A stretch of 64,000 bases of DNA from Maridesulfovibrio zosterae DSM 11974 (GCF_000425265.1 NZ_AUDC01000011.1:434001-498000); one strand, 5' to 3'. Counted from the first letter of the stretch, positions 53,101-62,446 are shown. Translations and numbers: made by a program. The notes: generated from the sequence alone by a model not told the origin.

Positions 53101-54367
53101 CGGAATCAGAGATTCGAAAGGCAAATGGAGACAGGTAAACGATCCGGAGGTAACCTTGCTGATTCCCAGTCTTGGCGAGATCAGCACAGATTTTTTAGCC
53201 GCTTCCATGAGCAGAGATAACATCAGGTACAAAGTATTGCCACACGCCAGCGAGGCTGCCCTGAAACTTGGACGCAACAATTCTTCATGCAAGGAATGTC
53301 TGCCTTTACAGCTGACAGCAGGAGCTCTTCTCGAGTACCTTGAAAAACGTGATAAATCTAAAATTGCCCTGTTCCTGATGCCGAAAGCAAAAGGCCCGTG
53401 TCGTTTCGGACAGTATTCAGTATTTATGAATGATCTCATTGAACGTCTCGAAATACCTGACATTGCGATCTTTGCGCCAAGTTCCACAAATGGCTATGGC
53501 GGGCTTTCAACGAAAGTAACTCTAGGTATGTGGCAGGGAATCGTGACGGGATCGATTCTGGAAGATATTTACGCGACAATTAACACCGCTGCAAAAGACA
53601 AAGAAAAGTCGCTGAAACTTTTCTGGAAAGTAAGACAGGAACTGCTTGAATCCATGATCAGCTGGAAAGTTTTTTCTAAAGCACTTCGCAAAGCCGCCAA
53701 GGATCTTTCAGTCATTGAACTCAAAAAGAAAGTGGAAGAATATCCGGTAATATCACTACTGGGTGAAATATATGTGCGCCATGACCCGCTTGCCCGCAGA
53801 TCACTGCCTGAGCGTTTATCTGAGCAAGGATTCATCGTGCGTGTTGCCCCTGTTCTTGAATGGATGAAGTATACGGACTGGTTAAACCGCAATAATATAG
53901 AAGGTAAGGCAGGACTGGGAACAATAATTACGCAAGGAGTTAAATCTTATTTTGAAAAACGCATCAGATCCATTCTTTCATCCAGCGGTCTACTTCACTT
54001 CCACGGCCCTGATATAAACAAGATTGTTCATACAGCTAAACCGTACCTTTCCGAACAACTGACAGGAGAAGCGATCCTTACTGTAGGATCATCTTTACAC
54101 GAAATAATGTCACCATCATGCGGTGTAATATCAATCGGGCCATTCGGTTGCATGCCATCTAGAGTCGCTGAATCAATTTTGAGTGAACAATTCAGAGCTT
54201 CATCTGCAGGGAATAAGGCTTCATCTATTTTGGAGAATGATACACGACTTCCTTTTCTGGCAATTGAAACTGACGGCAACCCATTCCCACAGCTTATTGA
54301 AGCCAGACTGGAAGCATTCTGCCTGCAGGTAAAACGTCTGCACGCGCACATATTGAACTCACATTAA
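50147..54367 (+). CDS. Giant acyl-CoA dehydratase activase-like protein (two BcrA/D ATPase domains plus HgdB-like parts)
   Basis: The ATG at 50147 is chosen, 8 bases inside the end of the cyclase gene, giving 1406 residues; a longer frame from 50042 lacks support. Two ASKHA ATPase domains follow each other: the first about 1-270 with NKCASGTGEF and SGRCSVFCKSDC, the second from about 300 with LGLDVGSTTTKG, EIGGQDAKY and NEACSAGTGSFLEES. The cysteines at these places bind the [4Fe-4S] cluster. A DUF2229-like part (about 640-880) and an HgdB-like C-terminus (with CGPD, SSCKECLP and MSPSCGVI) complete it. It should use ATP to energise electrons, but no dehydratase is adjacent. Confidence 0.87.
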   Translation: MNKSLGICAGASTVSLVLISRTDSKLEILKAISLSHEGKPAKTILTGLKKIGSLDKVRVAVTGRKFRHLLDIPSISEPQALEEAFNFSGIAKLGYRTVLSAGGETFMAYLLNTEGKVETVHTGNKCASGTGEFLVQQLGRMGLNLESMGNMNEKVDAHKVSGRCSVFCKSDCTHALNKGVEKESVVAGLASMMAGKCVELLRKLPSEKVALIGNCSRNKFMVSELRKEIPDLLIPEYGHCLEALGAAIWAADNGQIPEQEFSTLILKGTTGFTFLPPLKDFADSVQFHESTQAEFIAGNKLALGLDVGSTTTKGVLVDLKSMQIVASSYLRTDGDPVGASRRVYADLAGQIPQGTIASVMGVTGSGRNIAGLHAGTDGIINEITAHAAAAVHYDPLVDTIFEIGGQDAKYTWLKNSVPCDYAMNEACSAGTGSFLEESAKETLGIDVEKIADVAFKGQNPPNFNDQCAAFIGSDLKLASQDGVPLEDMIAGLVYSICINYSNRVKGNRTIGSKIFMQGGVCYNKAVPVAMAALTGTQIIVPPHPGLTGAFGVALEAAKRTDQGILHEGVFAPEKLALREVSYKTPFTCNGSGRDCDLRCSITRIEVQGKTFPFGGICNRFDNSKISKKITPGTDLVLWREKRVYRDLSIPEDGQPIIGMNRSLLMNTWFPLFNSFFKALGFGVRIPETVDTNSIEQKGAPFCHPVELAHGSMGELLKLETDHIFLPHLRSMPLKSGDRSCTCVLVQGEPYYLRSAFPELKTRSILTPVIHMQEGISQIRKALLETAAKLKIDLDRAVNAFEEAAAAQQLFFADIKREGENFITDLGKNPEKEAIALFGRPYNAFNSWANKSIPAKFSTRGVDIIPCDMLPRSEGCGEILNMYWATGEQIMDSAAYVTDHPQLYGTFITNFSCGPDSFLLNHFRKVMGKKPSLTLELDSHTADAGIETRIEAFLDIVNGFKQFNAASPSIEKTFSPARCEMHDGATGIRDSKGKWRQVNDPEVTLLIPSLGEISTDFLAASMSRDNIRYKVLPHASEAALKLGRNNSSCKECLPLQLTAGALLEYLEKRDKSKIALFLMPKAKGPCRFGQYSVFMNDLIERLEIPDIAIFAPSSTNGYGGLSTKVTLGMWQGIVTGSILEDIYATINTAAKDKEKSLKLFWKVRQELLESMISWKVFSKALRKAAKDLSVIELKKKVEEYPVISLLGEIYVRHDPLARRSLPERLSEQGFIVRVAPVLEWMKYTDWLNRNNIEGKAGLGTIITQGVKSYFEKRIRSILSSSGLLHFHGPDINKIVHTAKPYLSEQLTGEAILTVGSSLHEIMSPSCGVISIGPFGCMPSRVAESILSEQFRASSAGNKASSILENDTRLPFLAIETDGNPFPQLIEARLEAFCLQVKRLHAHILNSH

Positions 54368-54524
54368 GAATATTTCATGGCTTCTAATTTTATGCAATTT
54401 TACTCTTAACATCACCTAATATCTTATAAAATCCTCTTGATATTATCTTGATATAGTACATTCTAATATGATAATCCCTCTCATGGAGAATGCGGAGATT
54501 TCCGCACTTTTATGGGGAGGAATT

Positions 54525-56762
54525 TTGAAACGAAGATATATATGGATCGTATTGATAATTCTGATCTTTGGACTCAGCGGTTGCAAAACCATGAGAGCAA
54601 TGAAACAGAGTATTAAAGAATATGCAACATCCTCTACTCCTGAGGAACAGTTTGAAGATGCTATTGAAAACAATCAGCTACGCAAAGCTGAAAAAATATG
54701 GCTGAACAATCAGCAACACTTCATTGAAGATCCTAAGACTCTTGCTAAACTGGAAAAAATCACTTCATCCATTAAAAAAACATTCAAACCACGCATTGAA
54801 GCTGCAACAACCAATGTTACAGCTGTAAAATGGCCTTCCAGATCCCGTAAATGGACTCTCATCCGTTTAAAGCTGCAAAATGCACAAGATATAATTGATG
54901 AGGTGGAGTCCAACCAACTCTTGACGACTCTTGATCAGATTCCTGACGGACTGGAAGAGTTAAAAGAAAAACTGAAATCAAAACAGAAAATAATCAAAGA
55001 TGATGCTTCAACTCAATTTAAAGCATACCCGGTACTGACAGCTCCAAACTTCTTTTCCTTATACCCGGTTAAACTTGACGAATATAAATTTCTCATATCA
55101 CAAGCCGCTTTTCTAGAAACAACCATAGCCAAGTCAACAGGAACGGGAATCCCTCATCTGGCAAAAACATATGGACACATATTACCCCCCGGGACTCTGA
55201 AGAATCTGGAGGGGCATTTCTTCCGCAACTTACTTCGCCGCACTGCAGGAAATAAAAAACCTTCTCTACGTACAATAATTAAAGCTATGCAAAAAGCTAA
55301 AGATATGGGCTTCCCAATCACTGAAGTACCCGGCTGCAAGATTGCTTTTGTACGTGTAACCAGCAAAAGTTTTCTTAAGGATAAAGGCATAGAATTTGGC
55401 CTGGGATTTGATATTGACCTGCCCGTCAAGGTTGAACAAATTGAAGCCAAAAGTATGTTTAACTCAAAAACGGCTAAAGATGCCGACGTTGTCATTCTTA
55501 TCAATGAAACAATGTCCAAACTGGACAGAAGAACAACTTCAAACGAAATTTATAAAAGCAAATATATTTCCGGATACAAAGAAGCATATAACAATAAATT
55601 TGATACTGCCATGATGCAGCTTGAGCAGCATCGGTTAAAACGTGGAGAACTTAATGACCGTGCACAGATGGGGATGATGTTCGGTCTGATAGGCACAGCT
55701 CTTAGTATTCCTGTAGCACGTGAAGCTGACAGAGAAGAAAAGCGCTATGATGAAGCCTTGGCCAATGCCACAAAAATACCGCGCATGATTGAAAAACCCA
55801 TCTATGACAACTACCAGTATCGCATTGTAGGAGTTCAGGACACAAAGATGTCCACGGTGCAATACTTCATTATTGACCGCAGAGCTAAAACATTTCTTGA
55901 AGATGTTTTTGATATTGTACAGCAGCAAAATTTCAAAGTTGCATACGGCGTACATAATGACGACCCTAAACGTATGCAGATACTGACCAGCTTCAAAACA
56001 GACCGCGATCTCAGAATGTGGGAGAAACAGCCTGCCGAGCTTAAACTTTCAGAGCTTTTAGGACACTACTTAAAACAGGAAGGTAAGGACAAAAAATACC
56101 GCAATGTTACTCAGATTCAGAAACGAATCATGAATGACCGCAACAAAGCTCTCAAGGAATTCTATGCTCAAAAATATGGTTCAGATACAGGAAATGATCC
56201 TCGTTTTGATTCAGTTGTAGAAATACTTAATTACAGCACAGGAAGCGGCAGCGGCTTTTATGTCAGCGACGATATTGTTGTCACTAACAGCCATGTGGTG
56301 GAAGGCAGTGACTACGCAGAAGTCCGGCTTCACAATAACCTTGAGACATACGGAAAAGTCATTGCACTTGATTTATACAGAGACCTCGCACTGATAAAGG
56401 TCGGCGTACGTGGTAAACCGGTTCGCATATATAGCAAAAATACAATTCCAAGCGGAGTAACTCTTGAAGTTATCGGTCACCCTCATGGCTACAGATATAC
56501 TATCACAAGAGGAATTTTCAGTGCATACCGTAGACTTCCAAGTCAGCATCTTGCTTCCAAGGGCCAGAAAATCCGCTATATTCAGACTGATGCAGCAGTA
56601 AATCCAGGTAACTCAGGTGGACCACTTTTTTATAAAAATCGACTTGTTGGGATTAACACATGGGGAAGAGTAGATGAGGGAACATCGAATCTGAACTTTG
56701 CTGTGCACTATTCTGAGCTAATAGAATTTCTTAATCAATACGGCATTAAATATCGCAGGTAG
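54525..56762 (+). CDS. Lipoprotein with C-terminal trypsin-like serine protease domain
   Basis: The start is likely TTG 54525, behind GGGGAGG; an ATG at 54468 lacks a ribosome site. The signal then reads KRRYIWIVLIILIFGLSGC with a lipobox at Cys20. Residues about 25-560 have helices (AEKIWLNNQQ) and are not recognised. The C-terminus (about 560-740) is a DegP-like protease: His in VVTNSHVVEGS, Asp in YRDLALIKV and Ser in NPGNSGGPLFY are in order. There is no PDZ domain. It probably acts on the periplasmic side of a membrane. traT follows after 11 bases. Confidence 0.87.
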   Translation: MKRRYIWIVLIILIFGLSGCKTMRAMKQSIKEYATSSTPEEQFEDAIENNQLRKAEKIWLNNQQHFIEDPKTLAKLEKITSSIKKTFKPRIEAATTNVTAVKWPSRSRKWTLIRLKLQNAQDIIDEVESNQLLTTLDQIPDGLEELKEKLKSKQKIIKDDASTQFKAYPVLTAPNFFSLYPVKLDEYKFLISQAAFLETTIAKSTGTGIPHLAKTYGHILPPGTLKNLEGHFFRNLLRRTAGNKKPSLRTIIKAMQKAKDMGFPITEVPGCKIAFVRVTSKSFLKDKGIEFGLGFDIDLPVKVEQIEAKSMFNSKTAKDADVVILINETMSKLDRRTTSNEIYKSKYISGYKEAYNNKFDTAMMQLEQHRLKRGELNDRAQMGMMFGLIGTALSIPVAREADREEKRYDEALANATKIPRMIEKPIYDNYQYRIVGVQDTKMSTVQYFIIDRRAKTFLEDVFDIVQQQNFKVAYGVHNDDPKRMQILTSFKTDRDLRMWEKQPAELKLSELLGHYLKQEGKDKKYRNVTQIQKRIMNDRNKALKEFYAQKYGSDTGNDPRFDSVVEILNYSTGSGSGFYVSDDIVVTNSHVVEGSDYAEVRLHNNLETYGKVIALDLYRDLALIKVGVRGKPVRIYSKNTIPSGVTLEVIGHPHGYRYTITRGIFSAYRRLPSQHLASKGQKIRYIQTDAAVNPGNSGGPLFYKNRLVGINTWGRVDEGTSNLNFAVHYSELIEFLNQYGIKYRR

Positions 56763-56773
56763 GAGCAAAAAAA

Positions 56774-57517
56774 ATGTACTATAAAAAAATTATTCAAATC
56801 ATTGTTTTTTCAATCCTGCTTTCAGCTATGCTGCTTGCCGGGTGCAGATCCACCCAGCGGATGGGAATGGTTCGCGATCAGAAAACAGGACTGCTTTACG
56901 GCTCTATGATGAATGGCAATATTTTCATGGATCCGTCACAATTTGATAATCCTGTAATCAAACTGACTATCCGCAATACTTCAGGTGATCCAGCCATAAA
57001 TTTAAAAGCTATGCGATCATATCTTGAAAATGCATACCGTGAAAAGGGTTATGAAATAACACGTAAAAATAAATTCAGTATTCATTTGGATGTGAACTTA
57101 CGCTATTCAGGTCAGATTACGCAGGATACTGTAAACGAAGTCGGTTTTATAGGAGGTGTCGGTGGAGCCTATGCAGGTGCAAGAGTAGGAAAATCAGCTG
57201 ATGCCACTGTAATCGGTGCAGCATCCGGAGCATCAATTGGAGCCATTGCCGGGCAGTACGCAACACAAGATACGTATATTATGATTGCTGAAGTTGGGCT
57301 TGGGCTTGTAGATAAGACCGCTAAAAGAAAAAAATACGTTATCAACTTTGGTGATACCCAGATAAAAAGGCATGATGAAGAGACTGGGTTTACAGCCTAC
57401 CGAGCAAGAGAAGCTGTTCAAATAGCCGTATATGCGGGAGGTGACTCTACTCAACAGAGTAAAATAGTTAAAGGTGTAAGCCAAAGATTTAAGAGAATTC
57501 TGGAAGACGTAATTTAA
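56774..57517 (+). CDS. TraT-like surface lipoprotein
   Basis: The 247-residue protein has a lipoprotein signal (lipobox LAGC, Cys24). It continues with KLTIRNTSGDPAINLKAMRSYLENAYREKGYEI read as separate helices, then a glycine-alanine hydrophobic region (GFIGGVGGAYAGARVG, ASIGAIAGQYA) as in TraT of F plasmids, and a QISERTK-like end is missing. TraT blocks conjugation and complement; chromosomal relatives have unclear roles. GGAG precedes the ATG. It shares an operon with the lipoprotein protease and ends at a terminator. Confidence 0.82.
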   Translation: MYYKKIIQIIVFSILLSAMLLAGCRSTQRMGMVRDQKTGLLYGSMMNGNIFMDPSQFDNPVIKLTIRNTSGDPAINLKAMRSYLENAYREKGYEITRKNKFSIHLDVNLRYSGQITQDTVNEVGFIGGVGGAYAGARVGKSADATVIGAASGASIGAIAGQYATQDTYIMIAEVGLGLVDKTAKRKKYVINFGDTQIKRHDEETGFTAYRAREAVQIAVYAGGDSTQQSKIVKGVSQRFKRILEDVI

Positions 57518-57533
57518 AAAAAATTTTATTCAT

Positions 57534-57570
57534 CAGAAAAGCCTCGATGAAAAACATCAAGGCTTTTCTG
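57534..57570. terminator. Bidirectional terminator between the TraT-like gene and the convergent gene
   Basis: CAGAAAAGCCT-x-GATG pairs with CATC-x-AGGCTTTTCTG around AAAAA. The two flanking genes converge on it. Confidence 0.8.
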
Positions 57571-57653
57571 ATTGATTAACGTTGTACAAACACATACTTG
57601 GTCAGGCATATGTAAGCATTGTAAACAGTTATCAACAACTAACGAATGAAAGC

Positions 57654-58244
57654 TTAAACATCATTAAAATCCTTTCGGACCTGCCCAAGTCCCTTGCGAT
57701 AACCTTCTGCATCACCATATGAAAAAAAATGGCGATAACGACTGTGTACGGACTTAACAGGACGGGCATGACGTATAGGACACCAATATTGCTCTGTACG
57801 GGCTGCTACCTCACGCACGAATCCGATTAAACCATTAAAATAACCGCAGTAATAGCAGTTCATTTTTTCTATAAAATTTAAATAAGTAAGAGACTGTCGA
57901 TCAATTACGATATAATCACGCCGCTTAACTCTAGGAATTCCGTATACCGGAAAGCACATCAACTGATATAGCCAGACAGTCACATCAAGCATCAAGGCCG
58001 GAACGATAGGCATCCAGATAAACGGCATAGTCAAGATTACCCATACACCGGAATCATAAACATAATCACTCCATTTCGCAGCGAACTCACGGTTAGCAGC
58101 ACGCACTTCCTCGCTGAACCTGATCTTCTTTTCCTGTACGGTATAAAGAAATTCATTTGTTACATCACGCAGTTCATGGCGAAGCTCTCCTTCAAGCACA
58201 TTAATCTTACCCAGAATTTCATCAATTCTATCCACTTGGTACAC
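57654..58244 (-). CDS. Conserved membrane-associated protein with YCGYFNG and WCPIRHA motifs
   Basis: The 196-residue protein has a helical N-terminus (about 1-60), a hydrophobic stretch (WVILTMPFIWMPIVPALMLDVTVWLYQLM) that could span the membrane twice, and a C-terminal part with CYYCGYFNGLI and EQYWCPIRHARP. Four cysteines could bind a metal. Similar proteins occur widely in Proteobacteria without known function. The start is uncertain: the GTG at 58244 has AAGGA very close, and a GTG three codons later has better spacing. It lies behind the RTX gene on the same strand. Confidence 0.7.
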   Translation of the reverse strand: MYQVDRIDEILGKINVLEGELRHELRDVTNEFLYTVQEKKIRFSEEVRAANREFAAKWSDYVYDSGVWVILTMPFIWMPIVPALMLDVTVWLYQLMCFPVYGIPRVKRRDYIVIDRQSLTYLNFIEKMNCYYCGYFNGLIGFVREVAARTEQYWCPIRHARPVKSVHSRYRHFFSYGDAEGYRKGLGQVRKDFNDV

Positions 58245-58424
58245 ATCCTTCGAGCTACGGGTTCAAATTTTAGTCACGGACCGCAAAAAGAGTCCCTCCT
58301 CATACGAGCATTAATTATAGTTAGATAAGAAAATATAGATGCTGGCAATAAAAAGAAGCATAAGACGTAAAAAATAACATCTTAAATAAGATGGGCTAAA
58401 ATCCACAATGTAGCAAACTGCGAA

Positions 58425-60503
58425 CTATGTAAAATCTAAATCAGCCTCACTAACCGGACCGCCATTAGTAGTAGCAATCAACTCTGCAGCATCTCCGCCG
58501 GATCCGTCATGATCATAATATAACTCGTTGGTCTCGCCATCATAAATATATACAGGACCACTGTGATTGGAATCTTCCGCCATGGCAAATGATTCAAAAG
58601 TAGCTGTACCGCCATCTCTGGATAAGGCTTCAAAATTGTCAGAGTTAAACAAAAACTTATCCCCGGCTTCATTTATGAAGTCGGTTATCGTATCCCCACC
58701 AGCACCCCGCTCATGATAATAAAAAATATCTGCACCATTTCCACCTGTCAGAGTATCTGCTCCGCCGCCGCCCTGCAAAGTATCATTACCATTCTGACCA
58801 CTCAGAGTATCTGCACCATCATTCCCAAAAAGATAATTACCAGAACTGTTACCAATAATCGTATCTCCAGCCTCAGAGCCAATTACATTCATAATATTTA
58901 CTAATGTGTCATTGCCAGACTCAGAACTGGTAGCTGTACCGCCTCCACTGGTAAGAGTGACTGATACGGCTGCAGTATCATGCTCATATGAGACAGTATC
59001 ATTCCCGCCGCCACCAATCAAAGTATCATCTCCGCCCCGACCGTATAAGGTATTATTTCCACTATCTCCCTCTAAAGTATCATCGTAAGAGGAGCCTTCA
59101 AGATTCTCAAAATTTCGATATGTATCAATATATGTTACGGAATCAAGTCCTTCAGTTACAGCAACTGTAGAGGCAAGACTTACTGTCACACCTGAATGAA
59201 CTCCCATAAATGAAATCCAGTCAGTACCTTCACCGCCATCCATGAAATCACTGCCACAGTCACCGTTAATTATATCATTCCCGGCATCGCCTAAAATATA
59301 ATCTTCTCCCATTCCGCCAGAAATTGTATCATCTCCATCGCCACCTTTAAGTGAATCATTCCCATCAACACCGGAAATAAGATCATTGCCTCCCTGACCG
59401 TTATAAAAATCGGCATCAGGTGTTCCTTCCCAACTCTCACCAGCACTACCGCCAAGAATGAAGCTGACCCCTTCATCATTGGTAAAGGTCACATTTTCCA
59501 GTCCTTCCGGCACAGATTCTGTCCCAGCAGCGATACCTTCAATAAGTTCTAAAATTTCATCACTGGTCGGGATTTCATCGAACTTATCAAGCAGAGCCTG
59601 AGCCGACTCGATATCTCCTTCGCCCAAAGCTTCGAACACCTGTTCAGCAACGCCCTTAACTATATCATTTATTGCACCCTGAATTCCATCTTCACCAACA
59701 ATATTTCCTTGAATAAATGCAGCAACTCCTGGTTCAAGTACTCCTTCACCAGCTATCTGCTGAGATCCTGTTTCACCACCATCAGCTTGCTGCTCATCTC
59801 CGTCGGCATTTTCGTCATTAGGCTGTTCTTCATTTGGATCATCACCGGTTGATTGCTCATCCTCCTCTTCTTCCCTGTTCTGTTCCTGTATATCCTGTTC
59901 CTGCTGAATGGCTGACGGCGCAATATCTCTAAAAGATTCAAATTCCTGAACAGTCATAGGCCGGACAGTACTAATCTGACCAGACGATGCTATATCAACA
60001 AGAGCTTGCGGAGAGTCTATCAAACGGACTTCACCATCGATGGACTGGACAAGCAAAGCTTTCCCGCTATGTATTTCTTCAACACCATGCTTTTCCTGAC
60101 CATCAGGGGAAATTTCATGAACTGTAGTTGTTCCCCTGATACCAATTGTGGCAAGTGGAGAGCCTATCTGAAAACGATCCGGGTTCTGTTCTGCAATCTT
60201 GCCTGTAACCAAACGAAAAGTCCCCTGACTCATTTTGAACAGAAGCTCAGAATTTGATTCACCAACAGTATCAAACACGTAATCATCAAGAGATATGCTT
60301 GAATCTGCTCCCTGTGAGAGTAAAGTGTCATCTACAAATCTGACCTCGGCATTGCTTGCAGGGCCAGTAACGAGTTCTTCTCCTTTAAACACAAGTGTCC
60401 CTGAATCGGCCTGCCGCACCCCTGAATCAGACTGAAGAAATACTTCACCATTGCTGGCAAGCACGACACCTATAGAATTCAAATTACTCGCAACAGGAGA
60501 CAT
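58425..60503 (-). CDS. FecR-domain / RTX calcium-binding protein, probable type I secreted
   Basis: The 692-residue protein is acidic and has no Sec signal. Residues about 10-150 form a FecR-like domain (GEVFLQSDSG, LSTIGIRGTTTV). A very acidic Gln/Glu-rich linker follows (about 195-245). Residues about 360-430, 470-510 and 550-620 hold GGxGxDxL-type repeats (GGNDLISG, GGDGDDTISGG, NGNDTLQGGGGADTL), which bind calcium. The end EADLDFT fits a type I secretion signal. GAGGTGG precedes the ATG. No ABC exporter is near, so secretion genes must be elsewhere. It may be a surface or biofilm protein. Confidence 0.85.
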   Translation of the reverse strand: MSPVASNLNSIGVVLASNGEVFLQSDSGVRQADSGTLVFKGEELVTGPASNAEVRFVDDTLLSQGADSSISLDDYVFDTVGESNSELLFKMSQGTFRLVTGKIAEQNPDRFQIGSPLATIGIRGTTTVHEISPDGQEKHGVEEIHSGKALLVQSIDGEVRLIDSPQALVDIASSGQISTVRPMTVQEFESFRDIAPSAIQQEQDIQEQNREEEEDEQSTGDDPNEEQPNDENADGDEQQADGGETGSQQIAGEGVLEPGVAAFIQGNIVGEDGIQGAINDIVKGVAEQVFEALGEGDIESAQALLDKFDEIPTSDEILELIEGIAAGTESVPEGLENVTFTNDEGVSFILGGSAGESWEGTPDADFYNGQGGNDLISGVDGNDSLKGGDGDDTISGGMGEDYILGDAGNDIINGDCGSDFMDGGEGTDWISFMGVHSGVTVSLASTVAVTEGLDSVTYIDTYRNFENLEGSSYDDTLEGDSGNNTLYGRGGDDTLIGGGGNDTVSYEHDTAAVSVTLTSGGGTATSSESGNDTLVNIMNVIGSEAGDTIIGNSSGNYLFGNDGADTLSGQNGNDTLQGGGGADTLTGGNGADIFYYHERGAGGDTITDFINEAGDKFLFNSDNFEALSRDGGTATFESFAMAEDSNHSGPVYIYDGETNELYYDHDGSGGDAAELIATTNGGPVSEADLDFT

Positions 60504-60685
60504 TTCACCACCTCACAGCTAACGTTTACCCTCATATATTAATGTAATAACGGTACACAATATTGCAATTGATTTTATTTTATAAAGTTAGAATACTATA
60601 GAATGTCTTAATGAAGAATAAAATTATACAACTTGAGCAATCAATCAATACATAGAGATTTAAGATAACTACACTACAAAAAAAA

Positions 60686-60716
60686 TGCCCCACATTCTTC
60701 AAAAGAACATGAGGCA
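60686..60716 (-). terminator. Terminator behind lgt
   Basis: On the minus strand TGCCTCATGTTCTT pairs over 14 positions with AAGAATGTGGGGCA if G-U pairs are allowed, followed by eight T residues. On the plus strand the same hairpin has mismatches, so it is directional. Confidence 0.75.
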
Positions 60717-60750
60717 AAGGACTTAGTATAAAGAGAATTACTTATAACTA

Positions 60751-61560
60751 CTAATCTGCAGAAGCTGGAGGAATAGGTCCTTTCTTAAGGCCCCATAAAA
60801 AAAGAGCCAAACCGGCTAGAATCATAGGCAAACACAGTAACTGCCCCATAGTAAGCCAACCGAAGGCAATAAATCCAAGCTGGGGATCAGGTTGTCTGAA
60901 AAATTCAACAAAAGCTCTGAAAAAGCCATAACCTATCAAAAACAGCCCTGTTGTTGTACCACGCTGACGAGGCTTAGATGACCAGAACCACAGGATTAAA
61001 AATAGCATCAGTCCTTCAAGTAAACCCTCATACAATTGTGAGGGGTGACGTGGAAGATTTCCTGCTCTCTGGCTGGGAAAAACCATACCCCATGGCATAT
61101 CGGTAACCCGGCCCCATAATTCTCCATTAATGAAATTCCCCATACGTCCGCATAAAAGCCCCAACGGAGCCAGTGGGACAAGAAAATCACCAACATCTAA
61201 AACAGTTCGACCTGTCGATTTTGCAAAGCGCCATGCCACGATGGCAACACCTATCGCACCACCATGAAATGACATGCCTCCTTTCCATATTGCGACAATA
61301 TCAGAAGGATGAGCTAGGAAATATCCTGGTTCATAAATGAGGCAGTACCCAATCCGAGCACCTAAAACCAGACCGACAACAAGCCATGTAATTAGGTCAT
61401 CCACCTGCTGAGCAGTCCATGTATTTGTTTTCTTTGAAGCACGATACCGACCTAAAAACCATGCAATAGCAAATCCTATCATATACATGATGCCATACCA
61501 ATTGGCTTTAAGGGGACCTACGCGGAAAGCAACCGTATCAAATTCAGGAAGTACAATCAT
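60751..61560 (-). CDS. lgt: Prolipoprotein diacylglyceryl transferase
   Basis: Lgt adds diacylglycerol to the lipobox cysteine of lipoproteins. The 269-residue protein has seven membrane segments. MSFHGGAIG, the signature [17 protein letters not shown] and [12 protein letters not shown] are all present, with the essential Arg, Asn and His. It starts with ATTGTAC after AGGTGA. Several lipoproteins lie in this window, such as the protease, the TraT-like and the DUF4136-like proteins. It has its own terminator. Confidence 0.95.
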   Translation of the reverse strand: MIVLPEFDTVAFRVGPLKANWYGIMYMIGFAIAWFLGRYRASKKTNTWTAQQVDDLITWLVVGLVLGARIGYCLIYEPGYFLAHPSDIVAIWKGGMSFHGGAIGVAIVAWRFAKSTGRTVLDVGDFLVPLAPLGLLCGRMGNFINGELWGRVTDMPWGMVFPSQRAGNLPRHPSQLYEGLLEGLMLFLILWFWSSKPRQRGTTTGLFLIGYGFFRAFVEFFRQPDPQLGFIAFGWLTMGQLLCLPMILAGLALFLWGLKKGPIPPASAD

Positions 61561-61669
61561 ATTTTATCACCTGTTTATCAATTTTTTAAATAAAAAACCG
61601 TCACGGGCGGTCTATGTTTCCAAGACAAATTCAGTTACAATCAGAACATAGGAAATACAAGGAAATCCC

Positions 61670-62416
61670 ATGGAAGAACAAAAAGATTTTGATATTCTGG
61701 AAATGCCTGCCGAAGGACTGGCCGCCTACTGGCTTTCTATCAAGAAACTCATTGATGTAAAGCGCAATAAGCAGGTTCTTGAGGAAGAAATTCGCTATAC
61801 TCGTGAACCGTTCATCAAATTCATGCTTGAAACAGCATTTTCAGAAATGGATAGTGACACTATCCGCCGCTTAGCTGAATCGAAAACACACACCATAATT
61901 AACGAATATTCACGCAAACTTAATTCCATGCAAATTTCTCTTTTAGCCATGTCTTCGCAGGAAAACCCCAGAATAAGTTTCGTCCGCATGGCTTCACAGT
62001 ATCCAACCTCTGTTATTTCTGAAAAAAAAGCTTTTACCCTGGCTCACGGACTTGTAGACGGCCTGTTAAGCAAAGAGTCTGATCACCAAATACTACTTGA
62101 ATTCGACCACAAACTTCAGCCGGACCGTCTGCTGGTAAAAATGCTTTTCCATATCATATTGAGCCGTAAAAAAGGTAAGCAGAAGTTGGAAAAGCTAGTA
62201 CCATATATTAAAACCCCATTCTATTCCAATGGGATAACACAGGTAATTGATGGATTTGATCATAGAATACTTAAATCAAATCTGGCAGTACAAGCAGAGC
62301 AAATCCTGAAATATTCAAACAGCAAGATGGAAATGGCCACTGAAATGTGCATGGGAATCAGAAATAAATATAACTATGATGATATCTTTCACATCGCCAG
62401 AGCCTACATGCCATAA
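61670..62416 (+). CDS. Conserved hypothetical helical protein
   Basis: The 248-residue protein has no signal peptide, cysteine motif or recognised domain; it is helical and charged, with EEQKDFDILEMPAEGLAAY at the N-terminus and single cysteine near 231. AAGGAAA precedes the ATG. It reads as a soluble cytoplasmic protein and ends 30 bases before the convergent cobB stop. The function is not recognised. Confidence 0.7.
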   Translation: MEEQKDFDILEMPAEGLAAYWLSIKKLIDVKRNKQVLEEEIRYTREPFIKFMLETAFSEMDSDTIRRLAESKTHTIINEYSRKLNSMQISLLAMSSQENPRISFVRMASQYPTSVISEKKAFTLAHGLVDGLLSKESDHQILLEFDHKLQPDRLLVKMLFHIILSRKKGKQKLEKLVPYIKTPFYSNGITQVIDGFDHRILKSNLAVQAEQILKYSNSKMEMATEMCMGIRNKYNYDDIFHIARAYMP

Positions 62417-62446
62417 TTCGTTATTTCTGCATAATGGCTAGCAGGT

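Noticed and set aside
58425-59500. Tandem DNA repeats in the RTX gene as a mobile or CRISPR-like array
   Set aside because: The repeats encode GGxGxDxL calcium-binding units within one open frame and are not evenly spaced DNA repeats.
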